In this document: positions 1 through 6,211 of the stretch, in pieces
How the letters are laid out: each line of letters begins with the position of its first letter
Position numbering within the stretch: the first letter of the stretch is position 1
NCBI GenBank assembly: GCA_905221605.1
Contig: CAJNDS010002134.1
Coordinates: 1-10,000 of the forward strand
DNA from: Symbiodinium natans
Lineage: Eukaryota > Sar > Dinophyceae > Suessiales > Symbiodiniaceae
DNA length: 10,000 nucleotides
Direction of reading: 5' to 3'
Translations under genes and position numbers: made by a program
Notes under the pieces: model-generated
Told to the model about the DNA's origin: nothing
The model's database searches: none
What the model saw: the letters and a program-made list of their open reading frames with translations, nothing else

Positions 1-24
1 CGCCTATCTATAAAGAAGGGGAGC

Positions 25-522
25 CTCCAGCTGGTAGATGCTGTCAAACACCGGGCCATTCTTCCAGGCCTCCGTCTGCCTCAAAAACCGCTCCATGTCG
101 TTCTCTGTCAGAAGCCGGTTGTACACGGTCACCGCCGCGTCGATGAGGCCAACCTTGATGGCTTCCTCCTTGTTGCGGCCGCTCTCAGAGACCTTGACGT
201 TGTCCCTCCACGCGGTCTCCAGCGCTTCAGCACCCATCGTCTTGCCGCCATGCAGCTTCTCCAACATGGCCTTCGTCTCCATGATGGCCAATATCTTTTC
301 GATTGTGCTCAATTTGGCCGTCTCACCGATCTCCATCATGTCCTCGCGGCATTGGTGCGAGGCCCACAACCGCTTCTCCATGCTGTCGACGTACTTCACT
401 TCCATGGATGCGCACAAGAAGAGATCCCGCCATTTCTGCAAGTCCTCTTCCCCTAGGCTCGCCTTGATGTCTCTGGCGGCTGCCACCACCGGAGCCCATG
501 CGAACTCAAGCGGGCTGAGCGC
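25..522 (-). CDS. Unrecognised gene, third exon (gene continues past the window edge or ends at 4)
   Basis: This is a 166-codon exon of the same gene, starting in phase 0 after the acceptor GAGACAG|GCGCTC (AG at 524-523). The intron from exon 2 is then 80 bases (602-523). The product is charged and probably all-helical, for example M-E-V-K-Y-V-D-S-M-E-K-R-L-W-A and E-T-A-K-L-S-T-I-E-K-I-L-A-I; I see no known domain or catalytic residues. The frame reaches a TAG at 6-4. However, the sequence CTGGAG|GCTCCC at about 30-19 repeats the GAG|GC donor context of exon 2, so a splice at 25 into an exon beyond the left edge is as likely as the stop. The opposite-strand frame here is a shadow. Confidence 0.5.
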
Positions 523-602
523 CTGTCTCATTGTTGTTACACTCTGTCCGTATCTGTAGTCACAGCTTCCAAATCATATCAAACATTTTACAAACGCCGT
601 GC
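523..602 (-). other. Predicted 80-base GC-AG intron
   Basis: The donor GAG|GCACGG and acceptor ACAG|GCGCTC both lie in phase 0, and removing the 80 bases joins two frames of similar composition. The sequence between contains TAA and TGA stops and is AT-richer than the exons. Inferred from frame and splice context only. Confidence 0.5.
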
Positions 603-779
603 CTCCACGTGGCCTTTCATGTCATCCGGAAAGTTCCCCGACGAGATGCAACTCTTGATCTGATACGGGAGCTTCCTCTCAGGGGCCTGGAAGAAGTGCT
701 TCACGACATCCTCCAACTTGTGTAGGGAAACCTTGATCGGCGACTGCACGAAGTCCAGCCAGAACAAGTTGTAGCCAGC
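603..779 (-). CDS. Unrecognised gene, second exon
   Basis: This is a 59-codon, phase 0 to phase 0 exon of the minus-strand gene that starts at 1507. The acceptor reads TTTTCCAG|GCTGG (AG at 781-780) and the donor GTGGAG|GCACGG (GC at 602-601), a GC donor of the kind dinoflagellates use often. The peptide begins A-G-Y-N-L-F-W-L-D-F-V-Q-S-P and contains K-L-E-D-V-V-K-H-F-F-Q-A-P-E-R, a compact helical-looking segment with many aromatic residues. No catalytic motif is visible. The frame joins the third exon without a shift. An ATG at 803 gives a slightly longer reading frame but lies upstream of the acceptor, so I treat it as intronic. Confidence 0.5.
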
Positions 780-927
780 CTGGAAAATCATTGCGATGCT
801 CAAATTGTGATGTTACCAGAGGGTCTCGTTGCGTCCACAACGTTTTCTTCTAAGGCTGCTACAGCTTGAAGTACTCTGCTTCCTACCGGTTCTTTTCTAC
901 TCTTAGCTACATTGGCAGACGCTGCAC

Positions 928-1175
928 TCAGACATTCTCTATTATTCTTCAAAACACTACTCTTGAGGTCAGGTACTGTCTATTGAAATCTTCCGCACCT
1001 ACCCAACTTGATGTAGTTTCCAATGCCCAGTCTAAGCTGTCACCGGCCTCCATGAAGGTCTCTTATTCTTTAAACGCTCCTCTTGCATTCAGCTACTGTC
1101 TTACTTCAAGTCTTCCGCAGCTACCCAGCTTGATGTAGTTACCAATGCCCGTCCTCTAAGCTGTCGCCTCCATTC
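928..1175 (-). repeat. Imperfect tandem duplication, period about 120-124 bp
   Basis: Two neighbouring copies can be aligned along their length. Landmark pairs include CTTGATGTAGTT at 1007 and 1129, CAGGTACTGTCT at 970 against CAGCTACTGTCT at 1090, and TTATTCTT at 942 and 1063. The second copy includes the end of the first exon of the minus-strand gene (1139-1507); the first lies wholly in the predicted intron. So an exon/intron border was duplicated and has since diverged, with small indels. Confidence 0.75.
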
Positions 1176-1507
1176 TCGGTCATGGCTTGCCATGACTCGC
1201 GCTTGTACGGCTCCATGCTCACGAAGCTTGGGTTGCGTCCTGGCAGGTCCTGGAAAAGCGGGTGGCCAAGGACGACGGCTTTACTCTCCAGGAAGAGCTC
1301 CAAGGCAGGGGACGGAGGGACTCGGTGATCGATCTCCATGGGCAGAGGTGGCATTTCACCGTCACCCGCAGCAGGCTCTGCCGCGTCCACGGGCAGGGCT
1401 GCAGCCTTAGCCTTAGCCTTGGCCTCAGACTTAGGTCTGCCCTTCGCTTTGGCTTTGGGCGCGCTGTTCGGCGAGGCTGGCTCCGCCCGCGACTTACGCT
1501 TGGTCAT
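1139..1507 (-). CDS. Unrecognised gene, first exon: basic AT-hook-like N-terminus
   Basis: I do not recognise this gene. The first 35 residues are rich in K, A and R and contain K-G-R-P-K (about 22-26), an AT-hook-like core with a likely nuclear signal, so DNA or chromatin contact is a reasonable inference. A Pro/Ala linker follows, then a more ordered stretch (about 68-118) with G-H-P-L-F and G-R-N-P-S-F. The ATG at 1507 is the first in frame after an upstream TGA. The reading frame stops at 1139, but two donors lie just before it: AG|GA after 1154, which ends in phase 0 and fits the next exon, and G|GTAACT after 1143, which would need one more exon. Read one base out of frame, the sequence after the final G-H-W continues as N-Y-I-K-L-G, so a frameshift is also possible. 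It lies divergently from the recombinase at 1658. Confidence 0.55.
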   Translation of the reverse strand: MTKRKSRAEPASPNSAPKAKAKGRPKSEAKAKAKAAALPVDAAEPAAGDGEMPPLPMEIDHRVPPSPALELFLESKAVVLGHPLFQDLPGRNPSFVSMEPYKRESWQAMTENGGDSLEDGHW

Positions 1508-1657
1508 GGCGTGAGTGCACTTGCTTTCAATTGGGCAGCTTGCTCCGTGCTTTCGGATATAATCATAACCACTGCTTGCTCAAACCGCAGCACGCTGGTC
1601 CTGGCTGATGATCGCACTGCTTAGGCTTAGTCCCCCACAGCAACAGCAACGGTAGCC
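1508..1657. promoter_or_regulatory. 150-bp spacer between divergent genes
   Basis: This spacer separates the ATG at 1507 (minus) from the ATG at 1658 (plus) and must hold the upstream signals of both genes if both are expressed. On the plus strand, TAGTCCCCCACAG just before 1658 resembles a pyrimidine-rich AG acceptor and could serve spliced-leader trans-splicing, which is usual for dinoflagellate mRNAs; this is inference. No TATA-like element is convincing. Confidence 0.35.
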
Positions 1658-2122
1658 ATGCCTCGTCGGCCGGCCCGCGAGATTCCGCGCCGCCTGGTCG
1701 GAAAGCAAACAGTGAAGCGCAAAGGCAAAGCAGACCCGCTTCTAGGTGACAGCTGGCAGGAATGGTTGGGAATCATCAAAGACCATGGACCTATGTGGCT
1801 CTACGCCGCAACTATCATCTCTCACGCCTGCTGCCTCCGCATTACCGAGACCCTCATGTTGACAGCGGAGAGCTTTGATTGGTACCGCAACGTGGTTGTC
1901 GTCCCACCCCTCAAGGGTCAAGAGGAAACGGAGAAGGTAATGCCCTCCCGCGCAGTGACGTTGTTCAACGACTGGTGGCGCAACGGCGGCCTCCGAGTGT
2001 CTCGCATGAAGAAGCAAGGAAATCGCGGCATTGTTCCAGTGGAGGAGACCTGGACATGGCCAGCGCAGGGGTATCTTTTTCCTGCGACCCGTAAAGACTC
2101 CAAATTGAAGAGGAGAACCAAG
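1658..2122 (+). CDS. Tyrosine recombinase, exon 1 (catalytic Arg box)
   Basis: This is the first 155 codons of a tyrosine recombinase (phage-integrase superfamily catalytic domain), an enzyme that cuts and rejoins DNA through a tyrosine. The box I signature is C-C-L-R-I-T-E-T-L-M-L, with the catalytic Arg at residue 61, matching the T-G-L-R-x-x-E pattern of the family. Residues 77-90 (Y-R-N-V-V-V-V-P-P-L-K-G-Q-E) give the expected strand with the active-site Lys loop region. The N-terminus is short and basic; there is no separate core-binding domain. The ATG at 1658 is the first after an in-frame TAG at 1628-1630. The frame reads on to a stop at 2165-2167, but the residues after K155 lose sense, and the matching frame resumes at 2292 across a GA-AG intron. 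Confidence 0.75.
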
Positions 2123-2291
2123 GACTCAGGGACTTTCAAAGAGAGCTCCTCTTCGGATGTTCTTTAGCACTGTACCTAGCTAAACACATAATAAACGTGC
2201 CCCGGCTCCAACAAGACCCTGTGTAAGCGTTTACCATGCAATGTCCTGGTCTTATTTGTTTGACATTCGTGCCCACACGATACGCACGGAG
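2123..2291 (+). other. Predicted 169-base GA-AG intron flanked by AGGACTC repeats
   Basis: The direct repeat AGGACTC occurs at 2121-2127 and 2290-2296, in the same codon phase. Splicing at AG|GA on both sides (donor ACCAAG|GACTCA, acceptor CACGGAG|GACTCC) removes 169 bases, keeps phase 0 and restores one recombinase reading frame. The intervening sequence has stops in the recombinase frame. GA donors with AG|G acceptors are known from dinoflagellates. Confidence 0.65.
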
Positions 2292-2576
2292 GACTCCGTG
2301 GCCAAGCAGATTGCCAAATTGCGCAAGAACATCACCAATGCTACGATCAAGAAGGAGAAAGTTCGGAGCCACAGCGCTCGGCACAGAAGTATAAACGACA
2401 TGAAGGCTGCCGGAATTGATCGCGAAGTTGGAAAACAGTATGCCAGAATCCGAGATGATGGCGTTTGGGCCGGCTATGGACGGCTCTCCGCCTTCCAGGC
2501 AGGAACGGCAATGCACAACAACCACGCGCTGCAAATGGCATGGGTCAATGCGATTCCTGGCCCTGGCAATTTGTGA
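2292..2576 (+). CDS. Tyrosine recombinase, exon 2 (H-x-x-R and catalytic Tyr)
   Basis: These 94 codons plus TGA complete a product of about 249 aa. The box II motif is R-S-H-S-A-R-H-R, giving H182 and R185 of the H-x-x-R pair in the spliced numbering. The motif W-A-G-Y-G follows, with its Tyr (217) exactly 32 residues after that Arg, the same spacing as in XerD-type recombinases, so it is the best candidate nucleophile. The third His/Trp position, expected about 23 residues after the Arg, is Ile here, a departure from the canonical set. The tail (S-A-F-Q-A-G-T-A-M) is short. An ATG at 2241 opens the frame earlier but lies in the predicted intron. The gene faces the methyltransferase at 3001-4263 tail to tail. 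Confidence 0.75.
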   Translation, partial: DSVAKQIAKLRKNITNATIKKEKVRSHSARHRSINDMKAAGIDREVGKQYARIRDDGVWAGYGRLSAFQAGTAMHNNHALQMAWVNAIPGPGNL

Positions 2577-3000
2577 CACAAACGGCGCAGCACTCAACTG
2601 TGTCACGACAAGTGGCCTGGTCGTGGAGAGCGTTCCACGTGAATTCACCTGCAGCAGCAGCAGCAACATGCGGCAGCTGCTTGGACGGACTGTGAGTGAT
2701 GCACTGCTCTGTAGAGAGAACATGCAGCGCATACTGACACGGCATCGGTTTCACCAACTTTTGTTCGTCAAACGCTTGCATACAAAGCGTGCTTCTTGTA
2801 CCGGTTGCACTCCCAAGGCGTAAAATCTAATTAGTTGCAGAAGCTGTTCCGTGGCTCGACCGTTTCTGATATCGAAAGAAATATGATGGGGTTCCAACTT
2901 AAAACATTGGGGTTTCGGATTGAATTCTGCTGCTGCTCCGAGGTCGAGCCTTGCAACGCCCAGCTCCTGCTCTCCTACACCGCGCCACGCTGTGCGGGGC
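2577..3000. other. Convergent intergenic spacer, no gene seen
   Basis: This is 424 bases between the recombinase stop and the methyltransferase stop. Open frames here are short and without recognisable motifs. It holds a short (CAG)n run near 2650-2665 and otherwise nothing I can name. No polyadenylation signal is recognisable. Confidence 0.5.
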
Positions 3001-4263
3001 TCAAGAATAACCGTAGAAACTTTGCAAAGCTGCTGCAAGCACTCGCGCGTAAACTGTACCAGTGAACGCATTGCCACACAGCGCTCCCATTTGGTTGTCG
3101 GAAATGCACCAGTTCAGCCCTGAAGACGGTAGCCCCTGGAAGCGCAGGAGCTCCGCAGCCGACAGTTGCCGACCGTGGCTCAAGGACCAGAAGGCCAGTT
3201 TGTTCCCTCTGCTTCTTGTGATGGTCGGGCAGTGGTCGAAGTGCATGTTGAGGGATGTGCCAGCAACATCAACAATGGGCGTGTAGCTGATCGGTGGCCG
3301 GCGCTGCGCTTCTGCCTTCACCATCACGTTCTTCATGGCTTCGAGTATGTTCTTCCGCGCTGTCTTCTGGGTCACATCGTCCAACGGAAAATCAGCCAAG
3401 CTGGCTAGCTTCTTCCGGCTTCCAAGCAAGCTTTCCACGGAACAACGCGGGATGCTGCCAGGCCAACGCAACGTGCGATCACGACCGCACCGGCGCACGG
3501 CCACTATGTAAACCCTTTCACGGTGCTGTGGCAGGCCACCAACCTCTAGGGTGTCCAACAACTTCCAGAACGTATCATACGCTCTGGAGCCGTCGCTGGG
3601 CTCAACAATCCTCCGGAGCAACTCCAGGACTTCCAGCATCACAGCCGCGTGCGTCGTGAGAAGCCCCTTCACATTCTCCAGCACTATGATGTTGGGGAGG
3701 TTCTTCGCGCAATAGCTGATGACGTAGGCCACCAGGAGCCCTCGAGGATCGCCGAGGGCTTGGTTCAAGCCCGCCACTGAAAACGTCTGGCAGGGGAAAC
3801 CCCCTGACAGGACGTCTACCCTTGGGGCATCCCTCAGGAATTCTGTAGCCGTGACGTCATTGAAGCTCAAACAGTCCAGGTTCCCTTGCAGGAATCGTCT
3901 TGCCGCCGGCTCCTTCTCCACCCAGAACTTGCTGGAGAGCCACCAATCGGACAGGTACTCCGAGGTCTTGGCCATCCAATGGTCGGTCCCGAAGCCAGCA
4001 AAGCAAGACCCCATGCTTATGTTCGTCCGCGGCGAGTGTGCGACTCGCGGCAGCGAACTCGCAAGCTCCGGTCGGGCTTCCGTGCCCAAGTCTGACACCA
4101 ACCGTGTCAAGCTCGCAATTGCGCAGGTCTGCCGACTTCTGGAGGAAGACTTGCTCGTCCGGGCCGCTGGCTTCTTCGCCACGACGGCCTTCTTTGTCGA
4201 GGCCTTCTTGACAGCCGCAGCCGGCCGTCCTCTCGCCTGCCGCCCGGCGTGCCTGGATACCAT
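3001..4263 (-). CDS. C5 cytosine DNA methyltransferase, intronless
   Basis: A 420-aa DNA (cytosine-5) methyltransferase, which transfers a methyl group from S-adenosylmethionine to C5 of cytosine. All main motifs are in order: motif I S-C-F-A-G-F-G (86-92, cofactor binding), motif IV G-G-F-P-C-Q-T (154-160, nucleophile C158), motif VI E-N-V (196-198), motif VIII Q-H-R-E-R (246-250), motif IX near R-Q-L-S-A-A-E-L-L-R-F (365-375) and motif X G-N-A (397-399). The target-recognition region between VIII and IX is short, about 90 residues. The first 45 residues are Lys/Ala/Arg-rich with R-G-R-P, an AT-hook-like or nuclear-targeting tail. An in-frame TGA at 4272-4270 supports the ATG at 4263. Unlike its neighbours it has no intron, which suggests retroposition, transfer or carriage on a retroelement. 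No CXXC, BAH or chromo domain is seen. Catalytic integrity looks complete. Confidence 0.93.
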   Translation of the reverse strand: MVSRHAGRQARGRPAAAVKKASTKKAVVAKKPAARTSKSSSRSRQTCAIASLTRLVSDLGTEARPELASSLPRVAHSPRTNISMGSCFAGFGTDHWMAKTSEYLSDWWLSSKFWVEKEPAARRFLQGNLDCLSFNDVTATEFLRDAPRVDVLSGGFPCQTFSVAGLNQALGDPRGLLVAYVISYCAKNLPNIIVLENVKGLLTTHAAVMLEVLELLRRIVEPSDGSRAYDTFWKLLDTLEVGGLPQHRERVYIVAVRRCGRDRTLRWPGSIPRCSVESLLGSRKKLASLADFPLDDVTQKTARKNILEAMKNVMVKAEAQRRPPISYTPIVDVAGTSLNMHFDHCPTITRSRGNKLAFWSLSHGRQLSAAELLRFQGLPSSGLNWCISDNQMGALCGNAFTGTVYARVLAAALQSFYGYS

Positions 4264-4631
4264 GACGGCTCACGGCTCCCGAAAACTACTTTCAATTTGG
4301 TCGCCTTGACCTGCAACATGTCAACATAAAATCATGATTCTGGCTCGTACGGCCCGTGCTGGCCAGCAAACCCACAATGGAGCTCGGAGACGTCTCTGAT
4401 CCCCGTAACAACCATTTGACCGGGCCCTCGGCCCCCACATTGATGCTTGTTTTTTCGGGTGTTGTTGGAAAACCCACCGCAAGGAAACTCGGAGACGTCT
4501 CTGAGTCTCGTAACCACAATGCTGGCCAGCAACACTGTTACACAGGGTCATGCCACGTCCCAAGACTCATCCTGAAGGCGCTGTTCCCCGGCCTCGTCCC
4601 AGAGCTCTGGCTCCAAGATTTCCGACCTGTT
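4264..4631. other. Upstream region of the methyltransferase with a palindrome-bearing repeat
   Basis: This is the 5' flank of the minus-strand methyltransferase. On the minus strand TGTTGCAG|GTC near 4310 could act as a trans-splice acceptor (inference). The rest holds the repeat pair listed separately; no gene is seen. Confidence 0.4.
4357..4531. repeat. Diverged ~105-bp repeat pair with two palindrome types
   Basis: The 10-bp palindrome GAGACGTCTC occurs at 4387-4396 and 4492-4501, 105 bases apart, inside longer direct-repeat similarity (CTCGGAGACGTCTCTGA, then CGTAAC). A second, 12-bp palindrome, TGCTGGCCAGCA, occurs at 4357-4368 and 4520-4531. It lies outside each copy, 18 bases away in both cases, so the set is arranged symmetrically. 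On the minus strand the pair reads as a 35-residue peptide repeat containing S-E-T-S-P-S, but the frame is short and I do not call it a gene. Confidence 0.7.
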
Positions 4632-4744
4632 GGGTTTAGGGTTTAGGGTTTAGGGTTTAGGGTTTAGGGTTTGGGGTTTGGGGTTTGGGGTTTAGGGTTT
4701 AGGGTTTAGGGTTTAAGGTTTAGGGTTTAGGGTTTAGGGTTTAG
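4632..4744 (+). repeat. Interstitial telomere-like array (TTTAGGG)n
   Basis: There are fifteen complete heptamers in unbroken phase from 4635 to 4739, with partial units at both ends. Eleven are TTTAGGG, three adjacent ones (4670-4690) are TTTGGGG and one (4712-4718) is TTTAAGG. TTTAGGG is the telomere repeat reported for dinoflagellates and many plants. Its place between genes makes it an internal copy rather than a chromosome end. Confidence 0.93.
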
Positions 4745-5305
4745 TACATTAACTATGTCCAACAACAACTCACTCTGTTGCCTGCTGCCCCCTTACGCAT
4801 CTCCCCAGCTGCCCCTTTTGGGCTGGCCTGCTTTGCAGGCTGAAAATCACCCTGCCCGTGGCTTGTGCCTTCCCTGTGTGATCATACATCAGTCACGTGT
4901 GTGTGGTACTCGTCATCAATCATCATACTACAAGCCACAAACACCCAAGGTAGTGTGCTTCACATCCATGCGTGCCAGCTTCGTGATAAAAGTCTCCCGG
5001 GTGAAAACGCAGTTGGAGCCCAGCTCTTGCACGAAACTTTCCTCCGGGGCAGCACACACGCTCAGATAATTTTCCAGATCATGCAGACATACTTCTCCAA
5101 CGTGTCAAACTTGAGTATTTAGGAAACTTCGTTAAACTCTAGTTACAAACTGCCACGAGAGAGCTAAGTGATTAGCAAATCGCATTGCCCCACGTACCTA
5201 TGGATCGCTAACTCTAGCTACGTTATCTGCAAAACACCTCATCATGCAGTAGCTAAGTGGTTACCTACGTGGCTTACTTCTTCATTGTCGTGTAAACGAT
5301 TTGAT
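4745..5305. other. Gene-poor spacer with weak short repeats
   Basis: No coding frame with recognisable content is seen. From about 5135 to 5275 two diverged copies of a short segment can be traced: CTCTAGTTAC then GCTAAGTGATTAGC, and CTCTAGCTAC then GCTAAGTGGTTACC. The region is AT-richer than the genes around it. Confidence 0.4.
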
Positions 5306-5322
5306 AAGTACTCTAAGTACTT
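5306..5322. repeat. Perfect 7-bp inverted repeat next to the second telomeric block
   Basis: AAGTACT and AGTACTT are separated by CTA and directly abut the start of the degenerate telomere-like array at 5321. Confidence 0.6.
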
Positions 5323-5400
5323 AGGGTTTAAGGTTGAGGGTTTAGGGTTCAGGGTTCAGGGTTTAGGGTTTGGGGTTTGGGGTTTCGGGTTTCGGGTTTA
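5321..5400 (+). repeat. Degenerate telomere-like array
   Basis: Every unit from 5327 to 5396 keeps a 7-base period, but only two are TTTAGGG. The others are TTTAAGG, TTGAGGG, TTCAGGG (2), TTTGGGG (2) and TTTCGGG (2). Strict length with changed bases indicates an older array decaying by substitution. It runs directly into the TG microsatellite. Confidence 0.88.
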
Positions 5401-5626
5401 TGTGCACGTGTGTGTGTGTGTGTGTGTGTTTCCCTGTAATGTGTGTGTGTGTGTGTATCTGTGTCTGTGTGTGTGTGTGTGTCTCTGTCTCTGTCTCTGT
5501 CTCTGTCTCCGTCTCCGTCTCCGTCTTCGTCTCTGTCTGTGTCTCTGTCGGTGTCTGTGTTTCTGTCTGTGTCCGTGTCTGTGTCTGTCTGTGTCTGTCT
5601 GTGTCTCTGTGTGTGTGTGTGCGTGT
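5401..5626. repeat. Compound microsatellite (TG)n / (TCTCTG)n / (TCTGTG)n
   Basis: About 226 bases of simple sequence. There are TG runs at 5405-5455, hexamers of TCTCTG and TCTCCG at about 5480-5540, then mixed TCTGTG units and a final TG run to 5626. On the minus strand it reads as CA and CAGAGA-type repeats and encodes T-H-T-H and T-E-T-E runs that extend the upstream hAT-like reading frame. Confidence 0.93.
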
Positions 5627-5644
5627 TGTCTGCCAGACGCAGTC

Positions 5645-6211
5645 CTGCTCATCATCTGTGACGAAGGCAATCGCCTTGAGGCTGGCGTTCCGCTTCCCAC
5701 GCTCGCGACAGAAGTCCTCCAGGTCCACGAACTTCCACTGTGAGCCTGCTTGGCCAACGCACGCGGCCATTGTTTGGTAAACGTCCAGCTGTTGGAAGCG
5801 AGCGCTGCACCAAACACGTCGCTTGGTTCCGAGTGCTGCTTTGAAAGCGACACAAACACCCCTCGGTTCGCCGCTGGGATTCCCGGCCACGGCATCTTGC
5901 ATGTAAGTGGCATCAACAAGAAAACCGCCCAGCAAACAAGCAGCCCACGCGAGATTCTGAGTGGCCATATCTCCAATTCTTTCCAGAACAAACCAGTCTG
6001 CCTCGATCCAGCGACGAGTCAGCCGTACCCGCTTCATGTTCACGGCCTCTCTTCCCAAATTGTCTGAGATGCCCGGCTGGAAGTAGCACTTTTGACCGGC
6101 GCAGAGCCTCACAGCAGTGAAACTGCAGGTGTTGCGTCGCTTCTCTGCTTGCTCCGCACGCTCTTGCTGCAGCGTCAACGCGCGGGCCTTCCTTTTCTTT
6201 GCTTCTTCTGC
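5645..6211 (-). CDS. hAT-like gene, C-terminal extra domain (exon 4)
   Basis: This is a 189-codon exon starting in phase 0 after the acceptor GGACAG|GCAGAA. It opens with a charged helical stretch (A-E-E-A-K-K-R-K-A-R through A-E-K-R-R), then a globular part with C-Y-F-Q-P-G-I, A-D-W-F-V-L, A-A-C-L-L-G-G-F-L-V-D and R-R-V-W-C-S-A-R-F. This pattern of alternating hydrophobic strands faintly recalls a BRCT-like fold, but I would not assign it. It ends at a possible donor GAGCAG|GACTGC (5645/5644). Without that splice the frame passes straight into the microsatellite and telomeric repeat as Thr/His/Glu/Pro low complexity, ending at 5363. Linkage to the hAT core rests on frame, strand and the repeat-flanked intron. 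Confidence 0.5.

Noticed and set aside
38-559. 173-codon plus-strand open frame
   Set aside because: It is antisense to the better-composed minus-strand exon 25-522, which has splice-compatible ends; the plus frame is Ser/Leu-rich without motifs.
1262-1624. Plus-strand open frame of 120 codons
   Set aside because: It mirrors the Lys/Ala-rich first exon on the minus strand and crosses the divergent spacer; composition suggests a shadow.
1650-1660. GTAGCCAT before the recombinase ATG, matching part of the dinoflagellate spliced leader
   Set aside because: Only eight bases match and the following T-rich part is absent, so a relic leader cannot be supported.
1524-4297. Shared AATTGAAAG (minus strand) upstream of the ATGs at 1507 and 4263
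   Set aside because: Nine bases at unequal distances (16 and 25), with no counterpart before the hAT-like gene; chance is likely.
3851-4309. Overlapping frames on both strands at the methyltransferase 5' end
   Set aside because: The methyltransferase frame explains the sequence by ordered motifs; the others have none.
5135-5275. Possible minisatellite of about 75-100 bases
   Set aside because: Only two diverged copies can be traced, so it is noted within the spacer and not called as an array.
5363-5626. CRISPR-like or tandem array from the regular repeats
   Set aside because: There are no unique spacers; it is simple-sequence and telomeric repeat.
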